The notes beneath the pieces are model-generated. The model made no database searches. It was given only the letters and a program-made list of their open reading frames with translations, and was not told where the DNA came from. A stretch of DNA of 34,236 nt, from contig RFGV01000237.1 of the NCBI GenBank assembly GCA_003696605.1, forward strand, positions 1-34,236, in the 5' to 3' direction. The position numbers were made by a program, and so were the translations under genes. The DNA comes from Chloroflexota bacterium (GTDB taxonomy: Bacteria; Chloroflexota; Anaerolineae; Promineifilales; Promineifilaceae). Shown here in pieces: positions 8,876 through 16,269 of the stretch (positions within the stretch are counted from its first letter, which is position 1; each line of letters starts with the position of its first letter).

Positions 8876-9694
8876 TCACTCAATTGGCCGCGGAAACGTA
8901 TGCTGATGAATAATCGTCTGCTCCGGCATCAAATGCACAAACGAATATCCAGGCAAAAACTCCCGATCATACCCCGTCTTCACCGCCCCCGGCCACGCCG
9001 AAAACTGCGAAAAACTACTAGCCACCCCCACATACAAAATACCATCCCGCACCGTTTGCATATGCTGATGAACATGCCCATAAAACACCCCCCGCAACCG
9101 ATCCCGCGCTGGCAACAATGCCTTATGCAAATCCTGACCATTAACCACCAGCATATACGCATCCATCCAAATAGAATTCATCGGCAAAACCGGAAAATGC
9201 ATAAACACCGTCAATGGCGGCCCTTCCGGCGTCGCCTCCCTGCGGACAATTGCCAACTGCTCCTCCGACAACAATCCATGAGGATCAATCTCATCCGGTC
9301 CACGTGCATCCACCACCAAAAACCGATACCCCTTCACCTCAAACGCATACGTCAAAACATCCGGACTATTACAAAACTCCTCTTTAGGCCCCATCGGCAA
9401 ATACCGATAAATTTCCCGCGCCTGATCGTGATTCCCCACCACATAATAAATTGGCACCTCCAACCGTGAAAACGTCCTCGCTGCCAATTCATACGCTCTC
9501 GGATCAGGATACGCCACCACATCTCCTGTATGAATTACAAAATCAGGCCGTACAGGCAAACCATTAATCACATCCACCAAACGTTCTGCACACGGCAAAG
9601 ATACAAACCCATCCCGTTCATAATCCCTTGTTGGTCCAATATGAGTATCACTGATATGAACAAAATAGACAATCTCATTGGAATCTCGCATCAT
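8876..9694 (-). CDS. Calcineurin-like metallophosphoesterase (CpdA/Icc-like)
   Basis: A 272-residue dimetal phosphoesterase. It shows the full motif set in order: HISDTHIG (D-x-H), HTGDVV (GD), VVGNHDQ (GNH), MHFPVLP and YGHVHQH (GHxH). This is the arrangement of the CpdA/Icc class III nucleotide phosphodiesterases, although cAMP is only one possible substrate. I choose ATG 9694 because AGGA lies seven bases before it and because the longer frame (to 9760) would run into the nuoM terminator hairpin. The next ATG, 9691, is equally plausible in sequence. The stop is 9 bases before the molybdoenzyme start. The + strand here is strikingly G-poor: 9001-9060 has 6 G and 22 C. Confidence 0.9.
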   Translation of the reverse strand: MMRDSNEIVYFVHISDTHIGPTRDYERDGFVSLPCAERLVDVINGLPVRPDFVIHTGDVVAYPDPRAYELAARTFSRLEVPIYYVVGNHDQAREIYRYLPMGPKEEFCNSPDVLTYAFEVKGYRFLVVDARGPDEIDPHGLLSEEQLAIVRREATPEGPPLTVFMHFPVLPMNSIWMDAYMLVVNGQDLHKALLPARDRLRGVFYGHVHQHMQTVRDGILYVGVASSFSQFSAWPGAVKTGYDREFLPGYSFVHLMPEQTIIHQHTFPRPIE

Positions 9695-9734
9695 GCCATC
9701 ATCCTGTAGGTCAATATATCCCCAAAACATAAAA

Positions 9735-9773
9735 CGGCTCTGGTTGCTGCATTTTATCACACAACCAGAGCCG
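9735..9773 (-). terminator. Rho-independent terminator ending the nuoA-M operon
   Basis: A perfect 12-bp inverted repeat (9735-9746 and 9762-9773, 15-base loop) is followed on the - strand by TTTT. It starts 41 bases after the nuoM stop and precedes the phosphoesterase start. Confidence 0.88.
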
Positions 9774-9813
9774 CCATAATGGGACTAAGAAAAGATTGGA
9801 CAAATTTACTATT

Positions 9814-11319
9814 CTAAGGCATTGCTACGATTGTCGCGCTAATATCCGCCACCAACTTTGCCACAGAACTATCCATCAAGGCAAAGTATCCAGCCGGTGC
9901 AATACCAATCCAGAAAATAAACAGCAAGAACGACAACATAATAACCAACTCTCGCCGATTCAAATCACGCAACTTCATATTTGCCGGATTATCCAACGGT
10001 CCCATGAAAACCCGCTGGAACATCCATAACAAATACACCGCGGCCAAAATAACACCCGTTGTCGCAAACGCTGTATAAATCCAGGGCGAACTACCCAACG
10101 AAGCAGCTCCCATAGAACCCAGCAAAATCGTAAACTCACCCACAAAACCATTCAAACCTGGCAGCCCCATACTGGACAAAACTACAATTAACGACAACAC
10201 ACTAAAAACAGGCATCGCCTTCCACAAGCCACCAAATTCAGACATCTTGCGGGTATGCCGTTGCTCATAAATAACCCCCACCAGGAAAAACAGCGCACCA
10301 GTGCTTAAGCCATGATTGACTCCCTGTAAAATAGCACCCTGAATACCCTGTTCATTCAGAGCAAAAATACCCAACATTACAAAACCTAAGTGACTAATAC
10401 TGGAATATGCAACCAGTTTTTTCACATCTGTTTGGGCAAAAGACACAATTGCTCCATAAATAATGCCGATGATAGCCAATACGGCAATCGTGGGGGCAAA
10501 TTTAACGGCCGCTTCCGGGAACAATGGCAAGTTAAACCGCAAGAAACCATACGTACCCATCTTCAGCAAGACACCCGCCAGAATAATAGAACCAGCCGTT
10601 GGGGCCTCAGTATGTGCATCCGGCAACCAGGAATGGAATGGAAACACAGGCACCTTAATAGCAAACGCAATTGCAAAACCAAGGAACAGCCAATCTTGTA
10701 CATTGGCAAACGCTTCACGCCCGGCAATCAAATCCGGTACAGCAAACGTGTTATTAGTAATTCCCATATACAAAATGGCCAACAGCATCAACAATGAACC
10801 GGCCATTGTGTACAGAAAGAACTTGATGGAAGCATATACACGATTGTTGCCGCCCCAAATGCCAATAAGAAAATACATGGGGACTAGTGTAAATTCCCAG
10901 AAAATATAAAACAGGAACAAATCCTGTGCCAGGAATACCCCCATCATGCCAGCTTCCAACAACAGCATAAAAACATAATACTGTTTCACACTTGTTTCAA
11001 TGGCACTCCATGATGAAGCGATAGCCAGCATAGAAATAAATGTGGTCAGCAACACCATCAAAATGCTTAGGCCATCCACACCCAGATAATACTTAATTCC
11101 CCAGGAAGGAATCCAATCGGCCTTATCCACCAGTTGCAAACCAGCTACACTTTTATCAAATCGGAACAAAACAACTAACGACACGATAAAGGTAGCTATT
11201 GCCGTCACATTGGCAATTTGTTTAATCAACACATCTGATTCCCGCTTGAGCGGTTTCAGGAGCAAAATGGCCGCTACACCTACCAGCGGCAGAAATGTGA
11301 CAATCGTTAAAATTCCCAT
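9814..11319 (-). CDS. nuoM: NADH-quinone oxidoreductase subunit M
   Basis: Antiporter-like proton-channel subunit of complex I, 501 residues and about 14 membrane helices. Family marks visible are LLLEAGMMGVFLAQDLFLFYIFWEFTLVP (the Glu-bearing helix), KVPVFPFHSWLPDAHTEAPT and DVKKLVAYSSISHLGFVMLG. The length is normal. The ATG follows GGAGAAAAG at good spacing. It is the last gene of the nuoA-M operon, 81 bases after nuoL and just before the operon terminator. It carries no exact ACGGCCGT copy and lies in a 4.1-kb stretch without one. Confidence 0.97.
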   Translation of the reverse strand: MGILTIVTFLPLVGVAAILLLKPLKRESDVLIKQIANVTAIATFIVSLVVLFRFDKSVAGLQLVDKADWIPSWGIKYYLGVDGLSILMVLLTTFISMLAIASSWSAIETSVKQYYVFMLLLEAGMMGVFLAQDLFLFYIFWEFTLVPMYFLIGIWGGNNRVYASIKFFLYTMAGSLLMLLAILYMGITNNTFAVPDLIAGREAFANVQDWLFLGFAIAFAIKVPVFPFHSWLPDAHTEAPTAGSIILAGVLLKMGTYGFLRFNLPLFPEAAVKFAPTIAVLAIIGIIYGAIVSFAQTDVKKLVAYSSISHLGFVMLGIFALNEQGIQGAILQGVNHGLSTGALFFLVGVIYEQRHTRKMSEFGGLWKAMPVFSVLSLIVVLSSMGLPGLNGFVGEFTILLGSMGAASLGSSPWIYTAFATTGVILAAVYLLWMFQRVFMGPLDNPANMKLRDLNRRELVIMLSFLLFIFWIGIAPAGYFALMDSSVAKLVADISATIVAMP

Positions 11320-11400
11320 CTTTTCTCCAACACCCGTTTTACTCTGTTTTTATTTTATTCTTGTTTATCTAACAACAACCTTTTTCAAAGTTGGTTATTG

Positions 11401-13656
11401 TTAATTCGCCATAAAGATAAAGTAAGCCAACAAAACAACTGTACCCAAGAAAATACTCAGGGCATAATTTCGTGCATACCCTGTTTGCGTTTGCCGAATC
11501 CAGTTGGCCAGGCGTTTTGCCAGACTACCAGCCCCATTGACCATACCATCTACACCTTTGAGATCGAGAATATTCGCTGCAAAATGAGCAAATCCAACAA
11601 AAGTGTCTCGAATGATACGGTCGTGGAAAAAGTCGTGCCAAAAAGCCCAGTCCACTTTGTCTGCTAACCACTGTGCCAATCGATTGAAACCTGGCACAAT
11701 GTAGTTCATATAGAGCGTGTTTAAAGGAAGTACAGAGAACCACCAAATTGGTGTAGATTGAAGCGGATCAGGTTCTTCGGCTGTCTTGGGCTTGTTAGCA
11801 TACACAACATAGAACGCCAAAACTAACGCACCCACTGCCAAAATTGTCGAAATACCTGCTACACCAGGTGAAAAGACTTTAGGTGTTTCTGGCAAATGCA
11901 CAACCCCTTCTTCTGTGAGTTCAAAGGCAGCTATCGAATGCTCCAACCACCCTTCTAGACCCAAGAAAACACCACCTGGATGTTCATGGTATGTTTCAGC
12001 AATTCCCTGGCTCAGGAATGGTAAGTTAAGTCCTCCACCAAGAACTGCTAGTGTCGCCAAAATCATCAATGGAACAGTCATTACTGCGGGGCTTTCTTCG
12101 GCATGGGCGGCTGCTTCATGGCGTGGTTCACCAAAGAAAACCATTTTTAGCTGGCGGCCCATGTAGAAAGCGGTACAAACAGCTGCAATAGTAAGCAAAA
12201 TATAGACTATCAGGTTGTGTTCGCTACCGTGTGCCAAAATTTCATCTTTGGACCAAAAACCGGCTAATGGCACAATACCAGCTAATGCTAACGCACCAAT
12301 CATGTAAACAATAAAGGTGGTTTTCATACGATAGCGTAAACCACCCATGGTACGCATATCTTGTGGATCAAAATTGTCTTCTTCGTGGTGTGTGTCACCT
12401 TGAGGTGTACCGTGAACTTCTTTGCCATGATTGTGTGCATGGATATGGTGATGCCCGTGTTCCATGCCATGAATGACTGAACCGGAGCCAAGGAAAAGTA
12501 GTGCTTTGAAGAAGGCATGTGTTATTAAATGGAACATTGCGGCGACATAGGCTCCCATACCGGCCGCAGCAATCATGAACCCTAACTGGCTAACTGTAGA
12601 ATAGGCCAGAACTTTTTTGATGTCGAATTGGGTAAAGGCAATCAGGCCAGCCAGTAGTGCTGTAGCTGCACCAATGTAGGCTACCAGATCGGGAGATGAG
12701 ACAATACCAAAAATGGTGGCGCCGCTAGCTCGCACGATTTCAAACAGGACATTGCTGCGAACAATGAGATAGATACCAGAGGTTACCATTGTAGCAGCAT
12801 GGATGAGGGCGGAAACTGGTGTGGGACCGGCCATAGCATCTGGTAACCAAACGTAGAGGGGGATTTGGGCGGATTTACCGGTGGCACCAATGAGGAAGAG
12901 AGTAGTAACGGCCGTTAACACACTCCCCAAAGAGGCGCTAAACAACCCAAAATGTACCATTTCCCCGCTTTCGAACATTTCCAACGCATGCGAAAAGACC
13001 GGTTCAAACTCTAAAGAACCAAAACTCCAAAATGTGAGTGCCATCGCCAAAATCATAGCAAAGTCACCCACACGGTTTGCCACAAACGCCTTTCGGGCTG
13101 CATTCGCATTCATTGGCTCCCCTTTCTCATTCACCTTATCAAACCAAAAGCCAATGAGCAAAAAGGAACACAACCCAACACCTTCCCAACCAACAAACAG
13201 CATCAGGTAATTATTACCCGACACCAAAATCAGCATGAAAAACAGGAACAAATTTAGATAGGCAAAAAAGCGAGAAAAATTCGGGTCGCCATGCATATAA
13301 CCAATGGCATAGATGTGGATCAGAGACCCCACACCTGTAACCACCAGCATCATCGTCACCGACAATGTATCAATCTGGAATGCCCATGGAACCCGAAATC
13401 CAGCCGATGGTATCGCCAGCCAGTCAAATAAATGGACAACCTCTGCATGATATTCATGACTGCGCAAGCTCAAAAACAGCAGCACAGAAACCATAAAGGC
13501 ACTTAATGCCATCACACTGGCAAACCAGCCAGACCATTTTTCACCTGTATTACGATTGGCAACAATAAACCGTCGGCCTACCAGACCATTAAACAGCACG
13601 CCAATCAAAGGGAAAACCAACAATAATGGAGCCAAACCAAATGCATTCATAGGCAT
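11401..13656 (-). CDS. nuoL: NADH-quinone oxidoreductase subunit L
   Basis: The distal proton-channel subunit of complex I, which also carries the long lateral helix. It is 751 residues, longer than many NuoL proteins of about 610-680. Typical segments are LLFVGWEGVGLCSFLLIGFW, GKSAQIPLYVWLPDAMAGPT and DIKKVLAYSTVSQLGFM. A His-rich insertion, including HGHHHIHAHNHG, sits at about residues 394-425 between VIHGM and the conserved DMRTMGGL. The C-terminus has the expected amphipathic region and a final helix. I choose ATG 13656; a GTG one codon upstream and an ATG two codons downstream are alternatives, and no strong ribosome site decides. It follows nuoK by 16 bases. The ACGGCCGT at 12908 encodes TAV. 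Confidence 0.96.
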   Translation of the reverse strand: MPMNAFGLAPLLLVFPLIGVLFNGLVGRRFIVANRNTGEKWSGWFASVMALSAFMVSVLLFLSLRSHEYHAEVVHLFDWLAIPSAGFRVPWAFQIDTLSVTMMLVVTGVGSLIHIYAIGYMHGDPNFSRFFAYLNLFLFFMLILVSGNNYLMLFVGWEGVGLCSFLLIGFWFDKVNEKGEPMNANAARKAFVANRVGDFAMILAMALTFWSFGSLEFEPVFSHALEMFESGEMVHFGLFSASLGSVLTAVTTLFLIGATGKSAQIPLYVWLPDAMAGPTPVSALIHAATMVTSGIYLIVRSNVLFEIVRASGATIFGIVSSPDLVAYIGAATALLAGLIAFTQFDIKKVLAYSTVSQLGFMIAAAGMGAYVAAMFHLITHAFFKALLFLGSGSVIHGMEHGHHHIHAHNHGKEVHGTPQGDTHHEEDNFDPQDMRTMGGLRYRMKTTFIVYMIGALALAGIVPLAGFWSKDEILAHGSEHNLIVYILLTIAAVCTAFYMGRQLKMVFFGEPRHEAAAHAEESPAVMTVPLMILATLAVLGGGLNLPFLSQGIAETYHEHPGGVFLGLEGWLEHSIAAFELTEEGVVHLPETPKVFSPGVAGISTILAVGALVLAFYVVYANKPKTAEEPDPLQSTPIWWFSVLPLNTLYMNYIVPGFNRLAQWLADKVDWAFWHDFFHDRIIRDTFVGFAHFAANILDLKGVDGMVNGAGSLAKRLANWIRQTQTGYARNYALSIFLGTVVLLAYFIFMAN

Positions 13657-13672
13657 CACTACGTCCGATAGA

Positions 13673-13981
13673 TTAACCTTTCATCAAATGAATCTCGTCA
13701 ATATTAATGCTCTTCTTCGTACGGAAAATCGTCACAATTAGTACCAATCCAACAGCGACTTCAGCTGCGGCCACGGTGATAACAAAAAACACCAACACTT
13801 GTCCATCCAAATCACCCAAATGCCGGGCAAAAGCCACAAAAGCCAGATTGGCTGCATTTAGCATCATCTCAATTGACATAAACAAAATAATGGCGTTACG
13901 CCGTAACAAAACGCCCAGTGCGCCAATAGAAAACAAAATGACGCTTAAAGCAACATACCAGTCAATCGTCACTTCGGGCAT
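13673..13981 (-). CDS. nuoK: NADH-quinone oxidoreductase subunit K
   Basis: Small three-helix membrane subunit of complex I (102 aa). The pattern [31 protein letters not shown] is diagnostic, with the conserved Glu in SIEMMLN and a second Glu in AAAEVAVGL; both lie on the proton path in known structures. The length is exactly typical. The start is two bases after the nuoJ stop, so translation is probably coupled. Confidence 0.97.
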   Translation of the reverse strand: MPEVTIDWYVALSVILFSIGALGVLLRRNAIILFMSIEMMLNAANLAFVAFARHLGDLDGQVLVFFVITVAAAEVAVGLVLIVTIFRTKKSINIDEIHLMKG

Positions 13982-13983
13982 GT

Positions 13984-14499
13984 CTAACCTCGCTTTTTGG
14001 TTTTATTCAGAACGACAACACCAATCATGGCGGCTAACAACAAGACACCAGTCAATTCAAAAGGAAGCAGATAGGCCTCAAACAGACGCAACCCCAATGC
14101 AGAGGGAGATGTGTCAACGGCCGTTACGCCACTTCCTGTTGCGCCACCACCCTGAAACAACACCACAGCAAACACAATCAACAGCGTCACAGTTAAAACA
14201 CCAGCCAGCAATTGCTGCCAGCGCTCACTACCACGCCAATCACCCCGCACACCACGCAACTGTTCTGCACCCAATAACATAATCACAAACAGGAACAGAA
14301 CCATAATCGCACCAGCGTAAACAGTAATTTGCACCATGGCAATAAACGGGGCGTTCAAAATAAGATACAACACAGCAATGGTCGAAAAATTCAAAACCAA
14401 AAACAGCGCACTATGCACCGCATTGCGACTCAGCAACATACCCAGTGCAGAAGCAATCGCAATTATCGCCAAAATTCCAAAAACGATCGGATTTCCCAT
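13984..14499 (-). CDS. nuoJ: NADH-quinone oxidoreductase subunit J
   Basis: Membrane subunit J of complex I (171 aa, five helices). It shows [32 protein letters not shown] and then [25 protein letters not shown], the conserved third helix that carries the pi-bulge in solved structures. A loop of about 60 residues follows with the ACGGCCGT-encoded TAV (14117), then a last helix, [11 protein letters not shown]. It lies 12 bases after nuoI and two bases before nuoK. Confidence 0.96.
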   Translation of the reverse strand: MGNPIVFGILAIIAIASALGMLLSRNAVHSALFLVLNFSTIAVLYLILNAPFIAMVQITVYAGAIMVLFLFVIMLLGAEQLRGVRGDWRGSERWQQLLAGVLTVTLLIVFAVVLFQGGGATGSGVTAVDTSPSALGLRLFEAYLLPFELTGVLLLAAMIGVVVLNKTKKRG

Positions 14500-14511
14500 T
14501 TCCCCTCAACC

Positions 14512-15012
14512 TTATTTTGGATCTTCCATTTCTGGAATTGCTCGATCGTACTTTCCCGGTTCCACCTTTTGCGGCGTTGGCTGCCCACCTGGTGGCACAG
14601 GAACCAACAACATTTCCTTGGTATAAATTGCGCTCGCCCGATCATAGAAGCTCAACTCATAGTTATCTTCCAAAACAATTGCTTCCGTCGGACATGCATC
14701 TTCACAAAAGCCACAGAAAATACACCGCAACATATTAATTTCATAAACCCGCGCATACCGCTCACCAGGCGAATATCGTTCATCATCTGTATTTTCTGCT
14801 GCTTCCACAAAAATTGCATCAGCCGGACAAGCTGCCGCACACAAGGCACATCCAATACACTTCTCCAGGCCATTGTCATACCGTTTCAATTCATGACGAC
14901 CTTTAAACCGATATCGCACAGGGCGTTTCACTTCCGGATACTGAATCGTAACCGGTGGTTGCAGCAAATGCTTAAACGTTGTAAACATGCCCTTCAAAAT
15001 CTCAGTAATCAT
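14512..15012 (-). CDS. nuoI: NADH-quinone oxidoreductase subunit I (2 x [4Fe-4S])
   Basis: Ferredoxin-like subunit of the peripheral arm that holds clusters N6a and N6b. The two motifs CIGCALCAAACP and CIFCGFCEDACPTEAI give the eight cluster cysteines. It is 166 residues, with an N-terminal amphipathic segment and a basic RYRFKGRHELKRY stretch before the first motif, as usual. The C-terminal tail is Pro-rich. It is 60 bases downstream of nuoH and is followed by nuoJ. Confidence 0.97.
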   Translation of the reverse strand: MITEILKGMFTTFKHLLQPPVTIQYPEVKRPVRYRFKGRHELKRYDNGLEKCIGCALCAAACPADAIFVEAAENTDDERYSPGERYARVYEINMLRCIFCGFCEDACPTEAIVLEDNYELSFYDRASAIYTKEMLLVPVPPGGQPTPQKVEPGKYDRAIPEMEDPK

Positions 15013-15072
15013 ACCCAGTCTCCAACACGCAAATCAGAGTTTCCAACGGTCTGCGTTTCCATGTACCTTCTG

Positions 15073-16188
15073 TCAACCTATACCTAAGAATCGCAACGTA
15101 TTTTCAAACAATGGTTGCAATATTCCTTCTTCCTGTAACACAATGAATATACCAACAACCACAAAGTTCAGTACCGAAATCGGTAACATCCGTTTCCAGC
15201 CAAAAGCCATAAGCTGATCATACCGGAATCGTGGCAAGGTGGCTCGAATCCAGATCATGATACAGAGGCCAATAAAGGTTTTTAAGCCAATGTAAAGGAA
15301 GCCCAATGCTGGAACCTGATCCACAAACGGGCCGCGATAACCACCAAAAAAGAGTGTGGCAGTAATGGCACTAAGAGCAATCATCTTCATGTATTCGGCC
15401 ATAAAGAACATGCCAAATCGCATACCAGCATACTCAACCGTGTAACCAGCCGATAACTCTTGTTCTGCTTCTAGTAAGTCGAATGGTGCGCGCTGGAGTT
15501 CGGCCAATGCACCTATCCAGAATATGATTGCTGCTAATGGCTGGCGAAAAACAAACCAGTCAATTACACCTTTTTGAGCAGCCACAATTTCACCCAGATC
15601 CATTGAATCGGCCAGCATGATAGGCACCAGAACGGTGAGCCCCAATGCCAGTTCGTAGCTAATCATCTGGGCTGAAGCACGAATACCGCCAAGAACAGCA
15701 TATTTGCTATTGGATGCCCAACCGGCCAGCACAACGCCATACACGCCGATAGAGGTAATTGCCAGCACGAAAACGATGCCAACGTTTACACCAGGAGCGA
15801 TAGCAAAATAGGGGCTAAATGTTTGGCCAAGGATGGTGATTTCTCCTGCCCAGGGGATGACGGCCAGAATAAGAATGGCTGGAATGACCGCCAGCATGGG
15901 TGCCAGGGTATATACCCATCTATCCACTTTGGCCGGTGTGATGTCTTCTTTGAAGAAGAGCTTGACGGCGTCAGCGGCAGGCTGCATGATGCCACCCAAA
16001 AAGCGGCGGGGTTTGCCACTTCGTGTGGGTACAGGGATATATCCAGCCCGGTTGGGACCGATTCGTCCCTGAAGGCGGGCTAACAATTTACGTTCTAGCA
16101 GTGTTGTGTAGGCGAAGCCGGTAATGACGGCAAAGGTAATGATGAAGCCTACTATCAAAGATCGCAAGGCTAGTTGACCTGGTGTCAT
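15073..16188 (-). CDS. nuoH: NADH-quinone oxidoreductase subunit H
   Basis: Membrane subunit that forms the quinone channel with NuoB and NuoD. It is 371 residues with about eight helices. Diagnostic stretches are ERKLLARLQGRIGPNRAG near the N-terminus, QPAADAVKLFFKEDITP, and later AELQRAPFDLLEAEQELSAG, the Glu-rich loop near the quinone entrance. The C-terminus has WIRATLPRFRYDQLM. The start follows GAGGAG at good spacing. It is 81 bases downstream of nuoG in the operon. Confidence 0.97.
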   Translation of the reverse strand: MTPGQLALRSLIVGFIITFAVITGFAYTTLLERKLLARLQGRIGPNRAGYIPVPTRSGKPRRFLGGIMQPAADAVKLFFKEDITPAKVDRWVYTLAPMLAVIPAILILAVIPWAGEITILGQTFSPYFAIAPGVNVGIVFVLAITSIGVYGVVLAGWASNSKYAVLGGIRASAQMISYELALGLTVLVPIMLADSMDLGEIVAAQKGVIDWFVFRQPLAAIIFWIGALAELQRAPFDLLEAEQELSAGYTVEYAGMRFGMFFMAEYMKMIALSAITATLFFGGYRGPFVDQVPALGFLYIGLKTFIGLCIMIWIRATLPRFRYDQLMAFGWKRMLPISVLNFVVVGIFIVLQEEGILQPLFENTLRFLGIG

Positions 16189-16269
16189 ACAATCTCCTCA
16201 CATTGACAAAGTAAACAACCCAATAAATTGTGGTTGTGGATAACGTGTTTTTGGTTGGTAATTGTGGTT

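Noticed and set aside
8693-9469. Long open frame of 258 codons on + across the molybdoenzyme and phosphoesterase genes
   Set aside because: It is antisense to two genes with full catalytic motifs. Its product is an implausible His/Pro/Arg-rich sequence, explained by the G-poor, C/A-rich + strand, which lacks stops.
9695-9760. Longer N-terminus of the phosphoesterase
   Set aside because: It would begin in the nuoM terminator hairpin, while ATG 9694 has a good ribosome site and gives a normal family N-terminus.
11371-11402. A-T-rich hairpin between nuoL and nuoM
   Set aside because: The stem has a mismatch, overlaps the nuoL stop and lacks a proper T tract, so it is not supported as a terminator; at most an intercistronic processing element.
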